Shown here one piece after another: positions 62,884 to 64,000 of a stretch of DNA of 64,000 nucleotides (within the stretch, counting starts at the first letter, position 1; each line of letters opens with the position of its first letter). A program made the translations under genes and the position numbers. This DNA is from Photobacterium alginatilyticum. GTDB taxonomy: Bacteria; Pseudomonadota; Gammaproteobacteria; Enterobacterales; Vibrionaceae. The stretch covers positions 1 to 64,000 of the forward strand of contig NZ_RSEJ01000020.1 of NCBI RefSeq assembly GCF_009910675.1, written 5' to 3'. Below the pieces are notes generated by a model. It was not told where the DNA came from. It did not search any database and worked only from the letters and a program-made list of their open reading frames with translations.

Positions 62884-63759
62884 ATGTCAGTTGTTACCCC
62901 GACCCAGGTGCTGTTTGCCCAGCCACAGTGGCAAGCCAAGGCTGAAGTCCAGTTATGTCTCCCGGCCGAATGCGGAGGAAGTTGGCTGGTAACGGATCAG
63001 ACGCCTTTTCATCCGGTCAGCCATATTTGGCCGGATCATCCCGCTGATCAGGGTGAAGTCATAATTGACGGCCGTCGCTATGCTGTTGCCGGTTGTTATA
63101 CCGGCGCCGTCGAGCTGGCAAGCGGCAAGCTGTTTGTCGGTAGGGATATTCCTGTAAAGCGTGATACCGACGGCTGGGTCTTTGTTGTGGTGCATCATAC
63201 CGAACATGCTCTGGAGCTGGCAGCCGGTACACTTATAGAGCTGGATGTCGATAAAACGCATCAGCAGGCCCTGAGCCGGGGCCACAGTGGTGGCCACCTG
63301 TCGTCACTGGCACTCAACAAGGTGTTGCATCATGACTTCTGGCGCAAAGATGCCTCGCGCAAGGATGAAATGGGCCATTACGACTTTCATAGCTATGCGC
63401 AGACCGAGAGTCGGGTGTCAGAAGACTGCAGTACAGATACCTACCGGTTGGGCAAAACGCTGCGTAAACGTGGATTGAACAGTGCAGATCTGCTGCAACG
63501 CCTCGATGAAGTCGAGGCCAGGATCAATCAGCAACTGGAAGCTTGGCGTATGGCCGGGGCTGCCGTGGTAATGCGTTGTGAAGGAAAAGCGCTGACCGAT
63601 TCACGATACTGGCAGTGTGAGCTTGAAAACGGTGTACTGATTGAAATTCCCTGTGGCGGAACACACATTGGCTCGCTGGCCGATTACAGTAAAATTGCTG
63701 TTGAATTTCAGCTTGTTAGCGACCAAGAGTTGGTAATGATAACGCGAACAGCAGCTTAA
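62884..63759 (+). CDS. AlaX-like alanyl-tRNA editing protein
   Basis: The C-terminal half shows the zinc site of alanyl-tRNA editing domains: His134 and His138 (RGHSGGHLSS) with Cys257 and His261 (PCGGTHIGSL). Such free-standing proteins remove serine or glycine wrongly attached to tRNA-Ala. The N-terminal 120 residues form a small barrel as in AlaX. The second motif differs from the classic HTAxH in having HSGGH. The ATG at 62884 follows AAGGAAAG, giving 291 residues; an upstream ATG is inside the der terminator region. Function is inferred from motifs only. Confidence 0.85.
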   Translation: MSVVTPTQVLFAQPQWQAKAEVQLCLPAECGGSWLVTDQTPFHPVSHIWPDHPADQGEVIIDGRRYAVAGCYTGAVELASGKLFVGRDIPVKRDTDGWVFVVVHHTEHALELAAGTLIELDVDKTHQQALSRGHSGGHLSSLALNKVLHHDFWRKDASRKDEMGHYDFHSYAQTESRVSEDCSTDTYRLGKTLRKRGLNSADLLQRLDEVEARINQQLEAWRMAGAAVVMRCEGKALTDSRYWQCELENGVLIEIPCGGTHIGSLADYSKIAVEFQLVSDQELVMITRTAA

Positions 63760-64000
63760 ATGACCGCAGGGCGTGTATCAGGCAGCACATTGTTGATGTC
63801 CCGTTGCCTGATACCGTTAATTGTCAGCCGAACGATAGCAAGTGATTTTATTTCTTGCTTGATCTTCCCGTATATTGCGAAACGATAAGATATATATATC
63901 GTATAAAATCCAAAAACAGAACATGTAACTTATGCTTTCGGGATGTGTATTGATAAATATTCTTTTGGTACCAGATCGCTGATCACGATGGCTTTTGAGG
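63760..64000. other. Right end of window without a supported gene
   Basis: GTATCAGGCA (63776-63785) and TGCCTGATAC (63804-63813) form a ten-base inverted repeat 16 bases after the editing-protein stop; no T run follows. The rest is AT-rich, with a GATATATATATC palindrome near 63889. Open frames here are very short. Confidence 0.5.

Noticed and set aside
63776..63813. Terminator after the editing-protein gene
   Set aside because: The ten-base arms are perfect but the loop is 18 bases and no T run follows, so it is only noted as an inverted repeat.

Overview
The window is a gene-dense, almost entirely chromosomal-core stretch from a gammaproteobacterium, and every informative gene points to the family Vibrionaceae. 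The evidence is the gene order (phoBR-pstS / ppx-ppk / pstCAB-phoU, prx-oxyR2, aceBA, queA-tgt-yajC-secDF, isc operon through der), large periplasmic insertions in PstC and PstA, GlyGly-CTERM and type IV pilus functions, and a 5S rRNA-tRNA-Asp end of an rRNA operon. From memory, Vibrio cholerae chromosome 1 has a similar order around its phoB-to-der region; this was not checked. The decaying tRNA-Asp copies behind the rRNA operon would suit Photobacterium or a near relative, but the genus cannot be fixed by eye.

Layout. 1-720: 3' end of an rRNA operon (5S, tRNA-Asp), followed by one malformed tRNA-Asp copy and three eroding 3' tRNA fragments, the first two of the four ending in hairpin terminators that repeat the same junction. 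1.1-6.0 kb: SorC-type regulator, MepA murein endopeptidase, the yegQ(trhP)-yfhL pair, rdgC. 6.1-11.2 kb: sbcDC nuclease. 11.3-25.2 kb: a phosphate/polyphosphate island (phoBR, pstS, ppx-ppk, an ACT-domain protein, pstCAB-phoU, ppk2) with readable Pho boxes before phoB and pstC. 25.4-29.7 kb: an AT-richer lipoprotein hydrolase, cutC, and a peroxiredoxin/OxyR2-type divergent pair. 29.7-33.5 kb: a long leader carrying a HexR-like operator, then aceB-aceA without aceK. 33.5-35.9 kb: acpH with a CBS-domain gene, and a secreted trypsin-like protease with a GlyGly-CTERM tail. 35.9-41.6 kb: queA, tgt, yajC, secD, secF. 41.6-44.3 kb: a leucine-rich-repeat lipoprotein, suhB and trmJ. 44.3-50.0 kb: iscRSUA-hscBA-fdx-iscX behind two IscR sites. 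50.4-53.1 kb: two tandem pepB-type aminopeptidases. 53.2-62.8 kb: ndk, rlmN, pilW, rodZ, ispG, hisS, yfgM, bamB, der. 62.9-63.8 kb: an AlaX-like alanyl-tRNA editing protein. The last 240 bases hold no gene I can support.

How the genes work together. PhoR/PhoB sense phosphate through PstSCAB-PhoU and drive uptake; PPK1, PPK2 and PPX next to them make, use and break the polyphosphate reserve. The isc operon supplies clusters to Fe-S enzymes in the same window (IspG, RlmN, YfhL, YegQ). Two queuosine genes, three other RNA-modifying enzymes (TrmJ, RlmN, YegQ), an aminoacyl-tRNA synthetase and an editing protein give the region a strong translation-quality theme.

I found no mobile element, prophage, CRISPR array or defence island, and no convincing wholly new system. 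The observations most worth following are the tRNA-Asp erosion series (with one copy that still folds a complete, extended anticodon arm), the beta-propeller-like insertion in PstC paired with a coiled-coil insertion in PstA, the OxyR2-type Glu before the sensing Cys, the HexR-like operator before aceBA, the tandem pepB pair, and a possible antiterminator-like switch upstream of phoB.
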